Assembly (NCBI GenBank): GCA_029243165.1
Contig: JAQWSN010000024.1
Location: 62,001-126,000 of the forward strand
Length of the DNA: 64,000 nucleotides
Source of the DNA: Flavobacteriaceae bacterium
GTDB lineage: Bacteria > Bacteroidota > Bacteroidia > Flavobacteriales > Flavobacteriaceae
Direction of reading: 5' to 3'
Shown: piece after piece, positions 44,183 to 52,850 of the stretch
Layout of the letters: each line of letters starts with the position of its first letter
How positions within the stretch are numbered: the stretch's first letter is position 1
Program-made: the position numbers and the translations under genes
Notes under the pieces: model-generated
The model's input: only the letters and a program-made list of their open reading frames with translations
Told to the model about the DNA's origin: nothing
The model's database searches: none

Positions 44183-44628
44183 TAAGCTTCGTTAATTTCA
44201 ATCCAATGTCCTTCAGGATCCTGGATTTTAACTTGTCGGACACCGTCCTTACGAATTCGTACTACATTTTTTTTCCCTTCATCCGTCCAATAATCAATAT
44301 TGTTTTTTCGGAGATGCTTTACCACCTTATCCAAATTTACGGTAGAAAATGCCATGTGGTTGATGATGGTATTGGGGGCTCCATCTTCGCTTGTAATGAG
44401 GTGTAGTTGTTTGCCTTCGTGGTTTTTCAACCAGCGTTTCGGAGGGAGTTGACTTGCAGTCATTTCAATTTCTTCAAAACCGAGAATCTGTATGTAGAAG
44501 TCTCCTGTTTTTTGAAGTTGTTTTACAGGTAGTGCTTGATGATTAAAAGTTAGTTTGAATGTTTCTGTTTGGGCACTGAGTAAAAGGGGAAGTATCAGTA
44601 ACAGTAAAAAGGGACTATGAAGTTTCAT
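44179..44628 (-). CDS. Exported VOC-superfamily (glyoxalase-like) protein
   Basis: A signal peptide (residues 1-19, ending LLSAQ) precedes a single ~125-residue VOC domain: LPVKQLQKTGDFYIQILGFEE, NHMAFSTVNLDKVVKHL with a His in the metal position, and VKIQDPEGHWIEINEAY at the end, where the last Glu is the usual metal ligand. Most VOC proteins are cytosolic; secretion is unusual. The reaction is unknown. It is convergent with uxuA (4-bp overlap) and diverges from the NIPSNAP gene. Confidence 0.82.
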   Translation of the reverse strand: MKLHSPFLLLLILPLLLSAQTETFKLTFNHQALPVKQLQKTGDFYIQILGFEEIEMTASQLPPKRWLKNHEGKQLHLITSEDGAPNTIINHMAFSTVNLDKVVKHLRKNNIDYWTDEGKKNVVRIRKDGVRQVKIQDPEGHWIEINEAY

Positions 44629-44681
44629 GGTATCAAGTAATATTTATTAAATTTAAACTTAATTTTTAAAACACACTCATT

Positions 44682-45422
44682 ATGAAAAAGTATCTTTTGT
44701 TCCTCTCTTTTTTTCTTTCCCTTAGCCTTTTTGCGCAAAAAGAATATTACGAACTTAGAACTTATTCCATTCCCTTTAACGGTTCTGAACAAGCTCTACA
44801 TGAGTATTTTAAAGACGCTCTGTTGCCTGCATTGAATCGTCAGGGGATATCAAATGTTGGTGTGTTTGAGGCGTTAGGTGATCCTACTCCGAAACAGCTT
44901 TTTTTATTCATACCCTACAAAAGTATTGATGCTTATGGGAAAGTAGTGGGTTCTTTAGCGAATGACAACGATTACATTGCCTCTAGAAAAAAGTACGATG
45001 CTTTGCCACATACACAACGGGTTTATTCACGATTTAGCAGTTCTTTTTACATTGCCTTTGATAGTTTGCCGAAACTGATTAAGCCTGACAAAGCTACCCA
45101 GCTCTTTGAATTGCGCACTTACGAAGGGTTTAGTGAGGATGCAGTTCGTAGGAAGGTTAAAATGTTTAACAAAGAAGAGTTTCAGATCTTTGAAGCAACA
45201 GGTTTGCATTCTGTTTTCTTTGGCGAACAGGTCTCAGGTCCCTTGATGCCTGCATTGACCTATCTACTCGCCTTTAGCTCTATGGAGGAGCGTGATGCTA
45301 ATTGGGAAAAATTCAGAGTTCATCCAGAATGGAAAAGAGTCTCAGGACTTCCTGAATATGCTCATTCCGTCTCTGACATTAAGAGAACTTTTTTAAAGCC
45401 GCTTCCGTATTCTCAGTTGTAA
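44682..45422 (+). CDS. Exported NIPSNAP-family protein
   Basis: A signal peptide (about residues 1-18, ending LFAQ) is followed by two related ferredoxin-like NIPSNAP domains: EYYELRTYSIP (about 21-125) and QLFELRTYEGF (about 142-246). The repeated ELRTY motif is the family hallmark. Function is unknown; exported members are frequent beside DUF1080, ThuA and Gfo/Idh genes in Bacteroidota and Planctomycetes. It ends 1 bp before the convergent ThuA gene stop. Confidence 0.85.
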   Translation: MKKYLLFLSFFLSLSLFAQKEYYELRTYSIPFNGSEQALHEYFKDALLPALNRQGISNVGVFEALGDPTPKQLFLFIPYKSIDAYGKVVGSLANDNDYIASRKKYDALPHTQRVYSRFSSSFYIAFDSLPKLIKPDKATQLFELRTYEGFSEDAVRRKVKMFNKEEFQIFEATGLHSVFFGEQVSGPLMPALTYLLAFSSMEERDANWEKFRVHPEWKRVSGLPEYAHSVSDIKRTFLKPLPYSQL

Positions 45423-45423
45423 T

Positions 45424-46197
45424 TTAATCTTGCAAAAGGTATTCGATTCCCCCTTGTAAGTGTTTTTGAAACCAAGGGAGTTCGTATGTTTTTTTGTCAT
45501 GACCTAAGGCAGTGTACCATTGCCTTCCGTTTTGAAAGTTATTGTACCAACTTAAAGGAGCATTTTTAGGTCTAAAAGAAATTGTATCATTCTTATTTTC
45601 AGATACAGTAGATAATTTAGCATAAAGTAAAACTTTAATATCTGAATTAATGTTTTTAATAAAATAGCATTCGTCTTCAGTATCAAATTCAGACTTTAAG
45701 TGTAATGTAGAGGGATGCTGAATTTCACTCACCTTTACGGTAAAATTTTGGTAAGGAGGATGCCTCAAAAATGATCCTCCAATCAGTTTCCAAAACCAAG
45801 GCCATTTTCGTTCTGAGCCAATTGCCGAATGAATTCCTCCAAAACCTTTACCCTTTCTACAAAAATTTTGGAAAGCTTCTCTTTGATCTTGATTTTCAAA
45901 AGCCTCGTTATTGGTATTTGAAAATAGAACTGCATCAAAATTCATGATTTCAGAATCTGTAAAAATTTCTGGGTCATTACTCACGACACTTTCTACTCCC
46001 ATGGATTTGCAAATTTTTTCAATAGCGGAAACACTGGCAGCAATATTTTCATGAACATAGCCTTCACCATTTTTTGTGTAAATCAATAACTTTTTCCCGT
46101 TGTATTTATTTTCTTGAGCTAAACTGGTGCCAATGCAAAAGAGTAGTAAGAGGCTCAATGTTGTTTTTAAAAAACGACTGTTGGGTAAAGAGATCAT
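45424..46197 (-). CDS. Exported ThuA-domain protein
   Basis: A signal peptide (about residues 1-27) precedes a ThuA (trehalose-utilisation-like) domain with the class I glutamine amidotransferase-like fold: KLLIYTKNGEGYVHENIAASV, DAVLFSNTNNEAF, FCRKGKGFGGIHSAIG and NGRQWYTALGHDKKTYE. ThuA in rhizobia acts in the trehalose/sucrose 3-keto pathway, which fits the Gfo/Idh and DUF1080 neighbours. The gene follows the GH95 gene by 12 bp and is probably co-transcribed with it. Confidence 0.86.
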   Translation of the reverse strand: MISLPNSRFLKTTLSLLLLFCIGTSLAQENKYNGKKLLIYTKNGEGYVHENIAASVSAIEKICKSMGVESVVSNDPEIFTDSEIMNFDAVLFSNTNNEAFENQDQREAFQNFCRKGKGFGGIHSAIGSERKWPWFWKLIGGSFLRHPPYQNFTVKVSEIQHPSTLHLKSEFDTEDECYFIKNINSDIKVLLYAKLSTVSENKNDTISFRPKNAPLSWYNNFQNGRQWYTALGHDKKTYELPWFQKHLQGGIEYLLQD

Positions 46198-46209
46198 GGT
46201 TTTTGGTTT

Positions 46210-48570
46210 TTAAAATTTGATATCCATAGGAACGCCAGCGACAAGGTTTACTAAAGTACTTTTTCCTTTGTAAACTAATTTTGTTTGTGTGTTTATTTTT
46301 GAAGTTAGCTGAAGATCACTTAGTGTATTGTTTTCCCAAGTTAAATTTACAGAAATATTACCTCTGGCTTTGAGTCCAGTAACTTTTCCCTTATCCCAAT
46401 TGGGTGGAAGCGCAGGAAGCAACCGGAGTATGCCCGGTTCATGAGATTGGATTAATAGTTCTGCAACACCAGCTGTGTAGCCAAAGTTACCATCAATTTG
46501 AAAGGGAGGATGGGCATCAAATAAATTGGGATAGATTGATTTTTCCAGAAGTAACTGAATGTGTTTTTGAACCATAGAACCTTCCATCAATCGGGCAGCA
46601 CAATTGATGAGCCAGGCTCGACTCCATCCGGTACCTGCACCCCCGTTTTCAAGTCGATAGTTCAATGTTTTGTGAACAGCTTTGAAGAGTTCAGGAGTTT
46701 TGGAAAGACTGACTTGATCTCCCGGATGAAAGCCATAAAGATGTGACATATGTCGATGACCAGGTTCGAGCTCATCGTATTCTCTATCCCATTCCAGTAT
46801 CCTTCCGTCTAGTCCCAACTGAAAACCTGTCCGTAAATTTTTTAGTTGATTTTTAATGGTATTTACCCATTCATCATTTTCCTCTAAGATTTGTGCCGAC
46901 CTAAGGTAATTGGTAAATACTTCAGTAATAACTTGTTGGTCCATCGCGCTGCCCAAACAACTTGCTACGGGATTTCCATTACCATCTAAATAACGGTTTT
47001 CTGGTGAGGTTGATGGTGCTGCAATAAGACTTCCATCACGTTCATCCTCAATAAGCCAGTCACTGTAAAATTGCGCCACAGCTTTAATAGCAGGGAAAGC
47101 ACGCTCTCTTAAAAACGTTTTGTCTTGAGTAAACAGATAGTGTTGCCAGTAGTGCTGTACCATCCATCCTCCGGCTCCAAAAGAAGCACCCCAATAAGCA
47201 GTTGGAGCACGTAACCATGTTGGTGCCCAAAGATCTGTTGCATGAGGAAGAAAAGACCCTCTGGCACCGAAGTTTTTTTGCGCAGTAATACGACCGCTTT
47301 CTATCAATCGGTCGAGATAATCAAATAATGGGTTATTCAATTCGTCAAGCTGAGTAAGATTAGCCAACCAGTAATTCATTTGAAGATTGATATTCAGATG
47401 GTAGTCTGCATTCCAAGGGGCATTGATATGAGGATTCCATAAACCCTGAAGATTAGAAGGGAGGGTTCCTTTTCTTGATGAGGCAATCAAAAGGTAGCGA
47501 CCAAAATGAAACAGGGTTTCCTGAAGTTCAATGTCTTCCTTGCCCGTTTTTATTGCTTCTATTCGTTTATCAGTTGGTGTTTTTTGTAGGGTATTGTCAG
47601 TAATTAAATCTAGTTCTACACGATTAAAAAGCGACTGATGATCTTCGATATGGTTTTTCTTTATTGTTTTCACGGACATTTCTTTTAATGCGGCGAGTTG
47701 TTTTTTATTCTGCATTTTAAAGTCCTCGAAATAATAAGACGAATTAGAAACAATACGTAATTCTAATTTTTGAATTCCTTTAAATTCTAATTGTTGATCT
47801 TGAGCAGTGATCGTACCGCCCTGATGTTTTGGAAGTAGGATGGTTTGGAATTTTACACCTTCCAGAATTGGCGAAGGTTTAGAGTCAAAGGTACCTTTTC
47901 GTTGAGTGACCTCTCCTTCCATGATGAGGCTTCCATCCTTACTGTAGGTTTGTGCGGTTTCATATCCTTCATCCTTAGGTCGTTTGAGCTGAAGTGTTCC
48001 GTTTAACCCTTGAGGATGGTCACTTTCTAAATTAATGATGATGGTTTGGTCAGGAGCCGACACAAAAGTTGTTTGAGATATTTCATAGCCATTTGACTTG
48101 AATTTTGTGGTTGCAACGGCACGATTCAAATTCAAACTTCGCTCATAGTCTGAGATGCTGTCATGATTGAAATTAATGAATAAATCCCCCAAAGTTTGGT
48201 GGGAACGAACTACTGTTTTGCGCGAGAATTTTTCAACTAAAAGAGCATCCACAGTTTGTATTTCTCCTGATTTTAAAAGTTTTCTAATTTGATTCAAATC
48301 ATCTGGTGTACCTTCAGGATGATCCCAACCCATATCGCTAGGCCATAAGGAGTCATCATTGAGTTGTATTCGTTCTTCTTTGGGGTTCCCGAAAACCATG
48401 ACCCCAAGGCGTCCATTCCCTAAGGGTAGGGCTTCTTCCCACACGGATGCGGGCTGTTGGTACCAAATGACTTGATCTTGTTTTTCCAAATCATCAATTG
48501 TTTGGTTGCAACTTATCAGCATAAGGGCAAAGGAAAATCGTAAAAAATGAATATGGGTCTTCATGATCAA
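46210..48570 (-). CDS. Glycoside hydrolase family 95 (alpha-L-fucosidase / alpha-L-galactosidase)
   Basis: A lipoprotein-type signal (LMLISC, Cys21) leads into a 786-residue GH95 enzyme. The N-terminal beta-sandwich begins WYQQPASVWEEALPLGNGRLG. The alpha/alpha barrel shows the family's catalytic residues: Asn393 and Asn395 (HLNIN), Glu593 (LEW in the loop before DREYDELEPGHRHMSHLYG) and Asp693 (DGNFGYTAG), equivalent to the inverting Glu, Asp and the two Asn of bifidobacterial AfcA. It may release L-fucose or L-galactose; sequence alone does not decide. No fucose-catabolism gene is visible in the window. It is the only classical glycosidase near the uronate locus. ThuA lies 12 bp downstream. 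Confidence 0.9.
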   Translation of the reverse strand: MIMKTHIHFLRFSFALMLISCNQTIDDLEKQDQVIWYQQPASVWEEALPLGNGRLGVMVFGNPKEERIQLNDDSLWPSDMGWDHPEGTPDDLNQIRKLLKSGEIQTVDALLVEKFSRKTVVRSHQTLGDLFINFNHDSISDYERSLNLNRAVATTKFKSNGYEISQTTFVSAPDQTIIINLESDHPQGLNGTLQLKRPKDEGYETAQTYSKDGSLIMEGEVTQRKGTFDSKPSPILEGVKFQTILLPKHQGGTITAQDQQLEFKGIQKLELRIVSNSSYYFEDFKMQNKKQLAALKEMSVKTIKKNHIEDHQSLFNRVELDLITDNTLQKTPTDKRIEAIKTGKEDIELQETLFHFGRYLLIASSRKGTLPSNLQGLWNPHINAPWNADYHLNINLQMNYWLANLTQLDELNNPLFDYLDRLIESGRITAQKNFGARGSFLPHATDLWAPTWLRAPTAYWGASFGAGGWMVQHYWQHYLFTQDKTFLRERAFPAIKAVAQFYSDWLIEDERDGSLIAAPSTSPENRYLDGNGNPVASCLGSAMDQQVITEVFTNYLRSAQILEENDEWVNTIKNQLKNLRTGFQLGLDGRILEWDREYDELEPGHRHMSHLYGFHPGDQVSLSKTPELFKAVHKTLNYRLENGGAGTGWSRAWLINCAARLMEGSMVQKHIQLLLEKSIYPNLFDAHPPFQIDGNFGYTAGVAELLIQSHEPGILRLLPALPPNWDKGKVTGLKARGNISVNLTWENNTLSDLQLTSKINTQTKLVYKGKSTLVNLVAGVPMDIKF

Positions 48571-48632
48571 AATGTTTTAACTAATTTGTTCTTAGGTATT
48601 TAAATTTAGAGTAAATAATTGGGAAAATAAAT

Positions 48633-50009
48633 ATGGAAACCAAGACTTTTAATATCAATCGAAGGAATTTTTTAAAAGGAAGCTTTGCTTCTCTAGTACT
48701 TTCGAGTTTTGGACTTTATGGATTTGATTTGATGAATCCTACTAAGCCTTATCGGGTTGGGGTTATTGGAACAGGTTGGTATGGTAAAAGTGATCTTTTT
48801 CGATTGATTCAGGTAACTCAAGTAGAGGTTGTTTGTCTTTGCGATGTAGATCGTCGAATACTAAACGATGCAGCTGACAGGGTACAGCAGCGTTTGCCCT
48901 CTCAAAAACGTCCTGAGCTTTATCAAGACTACAGGGAAATGTTGTCTAGACACGAATTAGATATTGTTTTGATTGGCACTCCTGATCATTGGCATGCCTT
49001 GCAAGCAATAGCTGCGCTAGAGGCAGGAGCCCACATTTATCTTCAAAAGCCCATTAGCGTAGATGTTATTGAAGGTGAAGCAGTAGTTTCTGCAGCAAAA
49101 AAATACAATCGAGTTGTTCAAGTAGGTTTGCAAAGAAGAAATACGCCCCACCTACTGGAAGCCAAAAAGAATATTGTGGATGCTGGATTATTGGGTAAAA
49201 TAGCTCATGTAGAGATGAATTGTTATTATGCTATGCGATCTGGTGCGAATCCTCCCTTACAAAAAGTTCCAGATTATTTAGATTATGAATTATGGACGGG
49301 TCCTGCTCCATTAAGACCTTACGATGGTTTGCCTCACCGAGGCTGGTGGCGTGCTTTTATGGAATACAGCAATGGGATTATGGGGGATATGTGTGTGCAT
49401 ATGTTTGATTCGGCCCGTTGGTTGTTGGATTTAGGATGGCCAACCCGAATATCCTCTCAAGGGGGGATTTATGTCCAGAATGAGGGTAAATCTAATATTG
49501 CGGACACCCAAACAGCTGTTTTTGAATATGAGAACTTAAATTGTATTTGGCAACACCGTACTTGGGGAACTCCGGTAGATCCCGAATATCCTTGGGCTTT
49601 TAAAATTTTTGGTGAGCATGGAACTCTTGCAGGTAGCCCTATGCAGTATGATTTTACCCCTAAAGGAAAGGGAAAGAGAATTCATAAAGACTGTTTGTAT
49701 GAACGTGAAAAATATCCTGAGGATTTGACCGAGAAAGACATTGAACTCCACGCCGCACCAGCAACACGTCTTCATATGCTAGACATGCTCAAAGGAATAG
49801 AAGAAAATACGCAACCCAGCGCTAATGTCTTAGAAGGGCATCGGTCTTCTGCCAGTTGCATTTTAGCAAACATTGCAATGGAATTGGATCGTGCGTTAGC
49901 ATATGATCCTGATTTGCGAATTGTTAAAAACGATGCTGAAGCAACGGCAAAATTAAAAAGACCTTACCGAGCAGGGTGGAGGCATCCACTTCCAGAAGAT
50001 TTTATTTGA
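48633..50009 (+). CDS. Tat-exported Gfo/Idh/MocA oxidoreductase (copy 4)
   Basis: A Tat signal (NRRNFLKGSFASLV, residues 8-21) precedes the Rossmann motif GVIGTGWYGKSDL. The catalytic motif is QKP (HIYLQKPISV), as in the copy at 17818, so the two may belong to one subgroup. The catalytic half carries GDMCVHMFDSARWLL. The length (458) is typical for exported family members. It diverges from GH95 (62 bp between starts) and is convergent with the TIM-barrel gene, overlapping its end by 8 bp. The substrate is unknown. Confidence 0.86.
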   Translation: METKTFNINRRNFLKGSFASLVLSSFGLYGFDLMNPTKPYRVGVIGTGWYGKSDLFRLIQVTQVEVVCLCDVDRRILNDAADRVQQRLPSQKRPELYQDYREMLSRHELDIVLIGTPDHWHALQAIAALEAGAHIYLQKPISVDVIEGEAVVSAAKKYNRVVQVGLQRRNTPHLLEAKKNIVDAGLLGKIAHVEMNCYYAMRSGANPPLQKVPDYLDYELWTGPAPLRPYDGLPHRGWWRAFMEYSNGIMGDMCVHMFDSARWLLDLGWPTRISSQGGIYVQNEGKSNIADTQTAVFEYENLNCIWQHRTWGTPVDPEYPWAFKIFGEHGTLAGSPMQYDFTPKGKGKRIHKDCLYEREKYPEDLTEKDIELHAAPATRLHMLDMLKGIEENTQPSANVLEGHRSSASCILANIAMELDRALAYDPDLRIVKNDAEATAKLKRPYRAGWRHPLPEDFI

Positions 50010-50835
50010 GTGAAATGGATTTTAGAAACGCATAGCTTTTCGGTACTTGTTCAATAACCCGAGAAGACTCGTCTTCAATAAACATGTATCGAACTCCTTG
50101 CTCGTAAGCTTTTCTAACCACTCCTTCAATGTCAATTTGTCCTTGTCCTAAAACAACGTTGGTTTCTACATTTTCACTCCCGGTGTTGTTTCCTTTGATT
50201 CCTTTTTCCATGTCTTTTAAATGAAGCATAACAACAAAATTAGGGTATTTTTCCAACAAGGCAATAGGATCTTCTCCGCCATGGGTAATCCAAAAGACAT
50301 CCATTTCCAAAGAAAAGTTTTTCGCATTTTGAGCCATGAAGTCGAATAGAGTTCCGTACTCATAGGGTCTAAATTCATAGCCATGAGCATGATACGCAAG
50401 TGTAACTCCTTCTCGCTTGAGAATGGCACCTGATTCATTGAATACCTTTACCGCAGCTTGTGTTGTTTCAATGTCAAAACGATTACCATCATGTGGAATC
50501 CAAGAGCACATTACAAATCGTGCTCCATAACGCAGTGCTTTTTCAGCAACCGCCTTTGGGTCGTCTCTCAATTCCTCATAGCTCGCACCAATGCTGATTG
50601 GATTGAGTTTGTATTTTGCGAGAAGCTTTCTGAATTCTGACTCTTCCATACCGTAAGTGTCTCCTCCTTCTATTGTTTTGATTCCCCAGTCTGAAATTGT
50701 TTTTAGCGACTTTTCAATATTTTTATCAAACTGATTCCTGAGGCTGTAAAGTTGAATTCCAAATTCCTGAGCAGTTAAAGTTGTATTTGAAAAAGTAATA
50801 AATAGGATAACTAAAAGGGAAGTGTTTAATTTCAT
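50002..50835 (-). CDS. Exported sugar phosphate isomerase/epimerase-like TIM barrel
   Basis: A signal peptide (about residues 1-22, ending LTAQ) is followed by a xylose-isomerase-like TIM barrel (AP endonuclease 2 superfamily): FGIQLYSLRNQFD, ARFVMCSWIP, YHAHGYEFRPYEYG, EMDVFWITHGGEDP, MLHLKDMEKG and YMFIEDESS. The metal-binding Glu/His/Asp positions appear intact. Related exported proteins co-occur with Gfo/Idh genes, and some of this family act on 3-keto sugars. Whether this one is an isomerase or a lyase is not known. It overlaps the convergent Gfo/Idh gene by 8 bp. Confidence 0.83.
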   Translation of the reverse strand: MKLNTSLLVILFITFSNTTLTAQEFGIQLYSLRNQFDKNIEKSLKTISDWGIKTIEGGDTYGMEESEFRKLLAKYKLNPISIGASYEELRDDPKAVAEKALRYGARFVMCSWIPHDGNRFDIETTQAAVKVFNESGAILKREGVTLAYHAHGYEFRPYEYGTLFDFMAQNAKNFSLEMDVFWITHGGEDPIALLEKYPNFVVMLHLKDMEKGIKGNNTGSENVETNVVLGQGQIDIEGVVRKAYEQGVRYMFIEDESSRVIEQVPKSYAFLKSISLK

Positions 50836-51226
50836 TTGATTTTAATTTTTTTATCATCTTTCTAGTAAATTAGTTTTTCTGCATTTATGAAAAAACTATT
50901 GAAAGATTCTTTTGTTTTTTTAAGAATTATCTAAAATACACAATTTTTAATTTACGATTAGGGCTTGTTTCTTGTTCCTTTGGAGTTTTATTTCTTCAAT
51001 TCAAAACATAACCTCTTTTTCCAATCGATATGATTTTAAAATATGAAATAATCCCTATGACCTCTATTATTCATAGAGAAATGGTACACTTGATGCAAAT
51101 ATTTTTTGATGAGTACTCTCGGAGCATAGGAGTTAACAATACTCAGAAGAATTTTAGTATTCCATTCTCATAAATTTAAGTTTCAATAAGTAATTTGAAT
51201 ATTTAAAAGTGTATTTTTAATTTCAA
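50836..51226. other. Intergenic region, 391 bp, AT-rich
   Basis: Separates the exported TIM-barrel gene (minus strand) and fructokinase (plus strand). I see no convincing coding sequence: the best short frame (near 50887) has only 15 codons. Two minor inverted repeats (CTATGA/TCATAG near 51053-51076 and AATACT/AGTATT near 51138-51160) are too short to interpret. The divergent promoters of both genes must lie here. Confidence 0.6.
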
Positions 51227-52111
51227 ATGAGTTCAAAAAAAATCTGTTGTTTTGGTGAAGTTTTGTGGGACTTTTTTCCTGAGGGAAAAAAAATGGGAGG
51301 AGCACCATTTAATGTAGCCAATTCTCTTAAAGCTTTGGGATCGGATGTTGCCTTTATCAGTCGTGTAGGGAAAGATTCTCTAGGAACAGAAATTTTAGAT
51401 TCTGTAAGCCACTGTAATATTCCTGTCGATTACATTCAAATTGATCCAGTGCACCCAACAGGTAAGGTTCAGCTAATTTTGGATTCTAAGGGGTCTGCTC
51501 AATATGATATTGAAATCGACGCAGCTTGGGATTTTATTCAACTCGATAAGGAAAACCAAGCCTTGGTGAAATCCTCAAAAGCTTTTGTTTTTGGGAGTCT
51601 TGTTGCGCGCGGATCGTCATATCGTGCTTTACAGACTTTTTTAGAAATTTCAAATTTTAGTGTTTTTGATCTGAATTTAAGACCCCCTTTTTATGAAAAT
51701 TCTCTTTTGATAGAACTGATGCAACAGTCTGACATGTTAAAATTTAATGATGAAGAACTTTACAAAGTCGTAGATTTGTTAGATTCCCCTTTTAACTCAA
51801 TGGATCAACACATTCATCATATCGCTAAGCAAACTAACACCAAAATTATTTGCGTGACTAAAGGAATGTTTGGTGCTGTTTTGTACTTTGAAGGAGATTG
51901 GTATTACAATAGTGGATTTAAAATTGAGGTTGTAGATACCGTAGGTGCTGGAGATTCGTTTCTTGGCACACTAATTCATGGGATTGTAAATGAAAATGAT
52001 TTGCAAAATACCCTAAATCGCGCCTGTGCCATGGGAGCACTTGTGGCGGGAAGTTCGGGAGCAAATCCAAATATTAGTGAAAATCAGTTAGTTCGTTTTA
52101 TGAGCTCTTAA
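51227..52111 (+). CDS. Fructokinase-like PfkB carbohydrate kinase
   Basis: Cytoplasmic sugar kinase. The N-terminal GEVLWDFFPEGKKMGGAPFNVA is typical of bacterial fructokinases, and the C-terminal PfkB signature DTVGAGDSFLGTLIHG carries the catalytic Asp. At 294 residues the length is normal. Fructose is the likely substrate by family, but related hexoses are possible. It leads a plus-strand group with the next two exported proteins (14 bp and 17 bp gaps). Confidence 0.86.
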   Translation: MSSKKICCFGEVLWDFFPEGKKMGGAPFNVANSLKALGSDVAFISRVGKDSLGTEILDSVSHCNIPVDYIQIDPVHPTGKVQLILDSKGSAQYDIEIDAAWDFIQLDKENQALVKSSKAFVFGSLVARGSSYRALQTFLEISNFSVFDLNLRPPFYENSLLIELMQQSDMLKFNDEELYKVVDLLDSPFNSMDQHIHHIAKQTNTKIICVTKGMFGAVLYFEGDWYYNSGFKIEVVDTVGAGDSFLGTLIHGIVNENDLQNTLNRACAMGALVAGSSGANPNISENQLVRFMSS

Positions 52112-52125
52112 CCAAACAGAATGCA

Positions 52126-52833
52126 ATGAAAAAAATAGCAAGTTTGTTTTTTTTAATCGGAGTTTTACCTCCGATTTACAGTCAAGATTTAACCGCAGAG
52201 GTTCTTTTAGAAAAAACTTTACAATATCATGATCCAAATGGACTTTGGGATGAATTTAAAGCTTCGTTTTTTGTGACTATGGAAAGTCCTAAACGACCTT
52301 TGAGAAAAAGTGAAATTACATTAGATCTGAGTCAGTCTTTTTTTGATCTCAATGTTCAAATAGAGGAGAATAAATGGAGCGCAACTTTGAATGGTGAAGA
52401 ATGTGCATTAACCTTTAATGACTCAGCTGAGATAACTCTTGAGATTGAAAAAGAATTTCGTTTGAATTGTGATAGAGCAAAAATGTATCGAGACTACTAT
52501 TCCTATCTCTACGGTCTTCCTATGAAACTCAAAGATCCAGGAACACGAATAGATCCAAAAGTTAACCAAAAATCCATAGATGGAGTAGCGTATTGGGTTT
52601 TGAGAGTAACGTATGATCCCTCGGTAGGTTCCGATGTTTGGTACTTTTATTTTGATCAAACTACTTATGCACTTAAGCGTTATCAATTTTTTCACGATGA
52701 ATCAAAAAATGACGGAGAATATGTTATTTTAAAGGACGAATTGTATGTTGCCGGAATTCGAATGCCGAAGGACAGAAGCTGGTATTACAATTCAGACGAC
52801 ACCTATCTAGGAATCGATCTTTTATCAAATTAA
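52126..52833 (+). CDS. Exported protein of unknown function (DUF6503-like)
   Basis: A 235-residue protein with a signal peptide (about residues 1-20, ending YSQ). The mature part has alternating beta strands with regular aromatic residues and DxxxYWVLRVTY, WYFYFDQTTYALKRYQFFHD and a C-terminal MPKDRSWYYNSDDTYLGID segment. The overall pattern is that of LolA/LppX-like half-barrel lipid-binding folds and resembles the Bacteroidota family I know as DUF6503; I am not certain of that assignment. No catalytic motif is visible. It lies between fructokinase and a DUF1080 gene. Confidence 0.65.
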   Translation: MKKIASLFFLIGVLPPIYSQDLTAEVLLEKTLQYHDPNGLWDEFKASFFVTMESPKRPLRKSEITLDLSQSFFDLNVQIEENKWSATLNGEECALTFNDSAEITLEIEKEFRLNCDRAKMYRDYYSYLYGLPMKLKDPGTRIDPKVNQKSIDGVAYWVLRVTYDPSVGSDVWYFYFDQTTYALKRYQFFHDESKNDGEYVILKDELYVAGIRMPKDRSWYYNSDDTYLGIDLLSN

Positions 52834-52850
52834 AAACAAATAGAGTTATT

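Noticed and set aside
50887-50934. A 15-codon frame starting MKKLL in the gap before fructokinase
   Set aside because: It is too short, has no supporting context, and such frames are expected by chance in AT-rich DNA.
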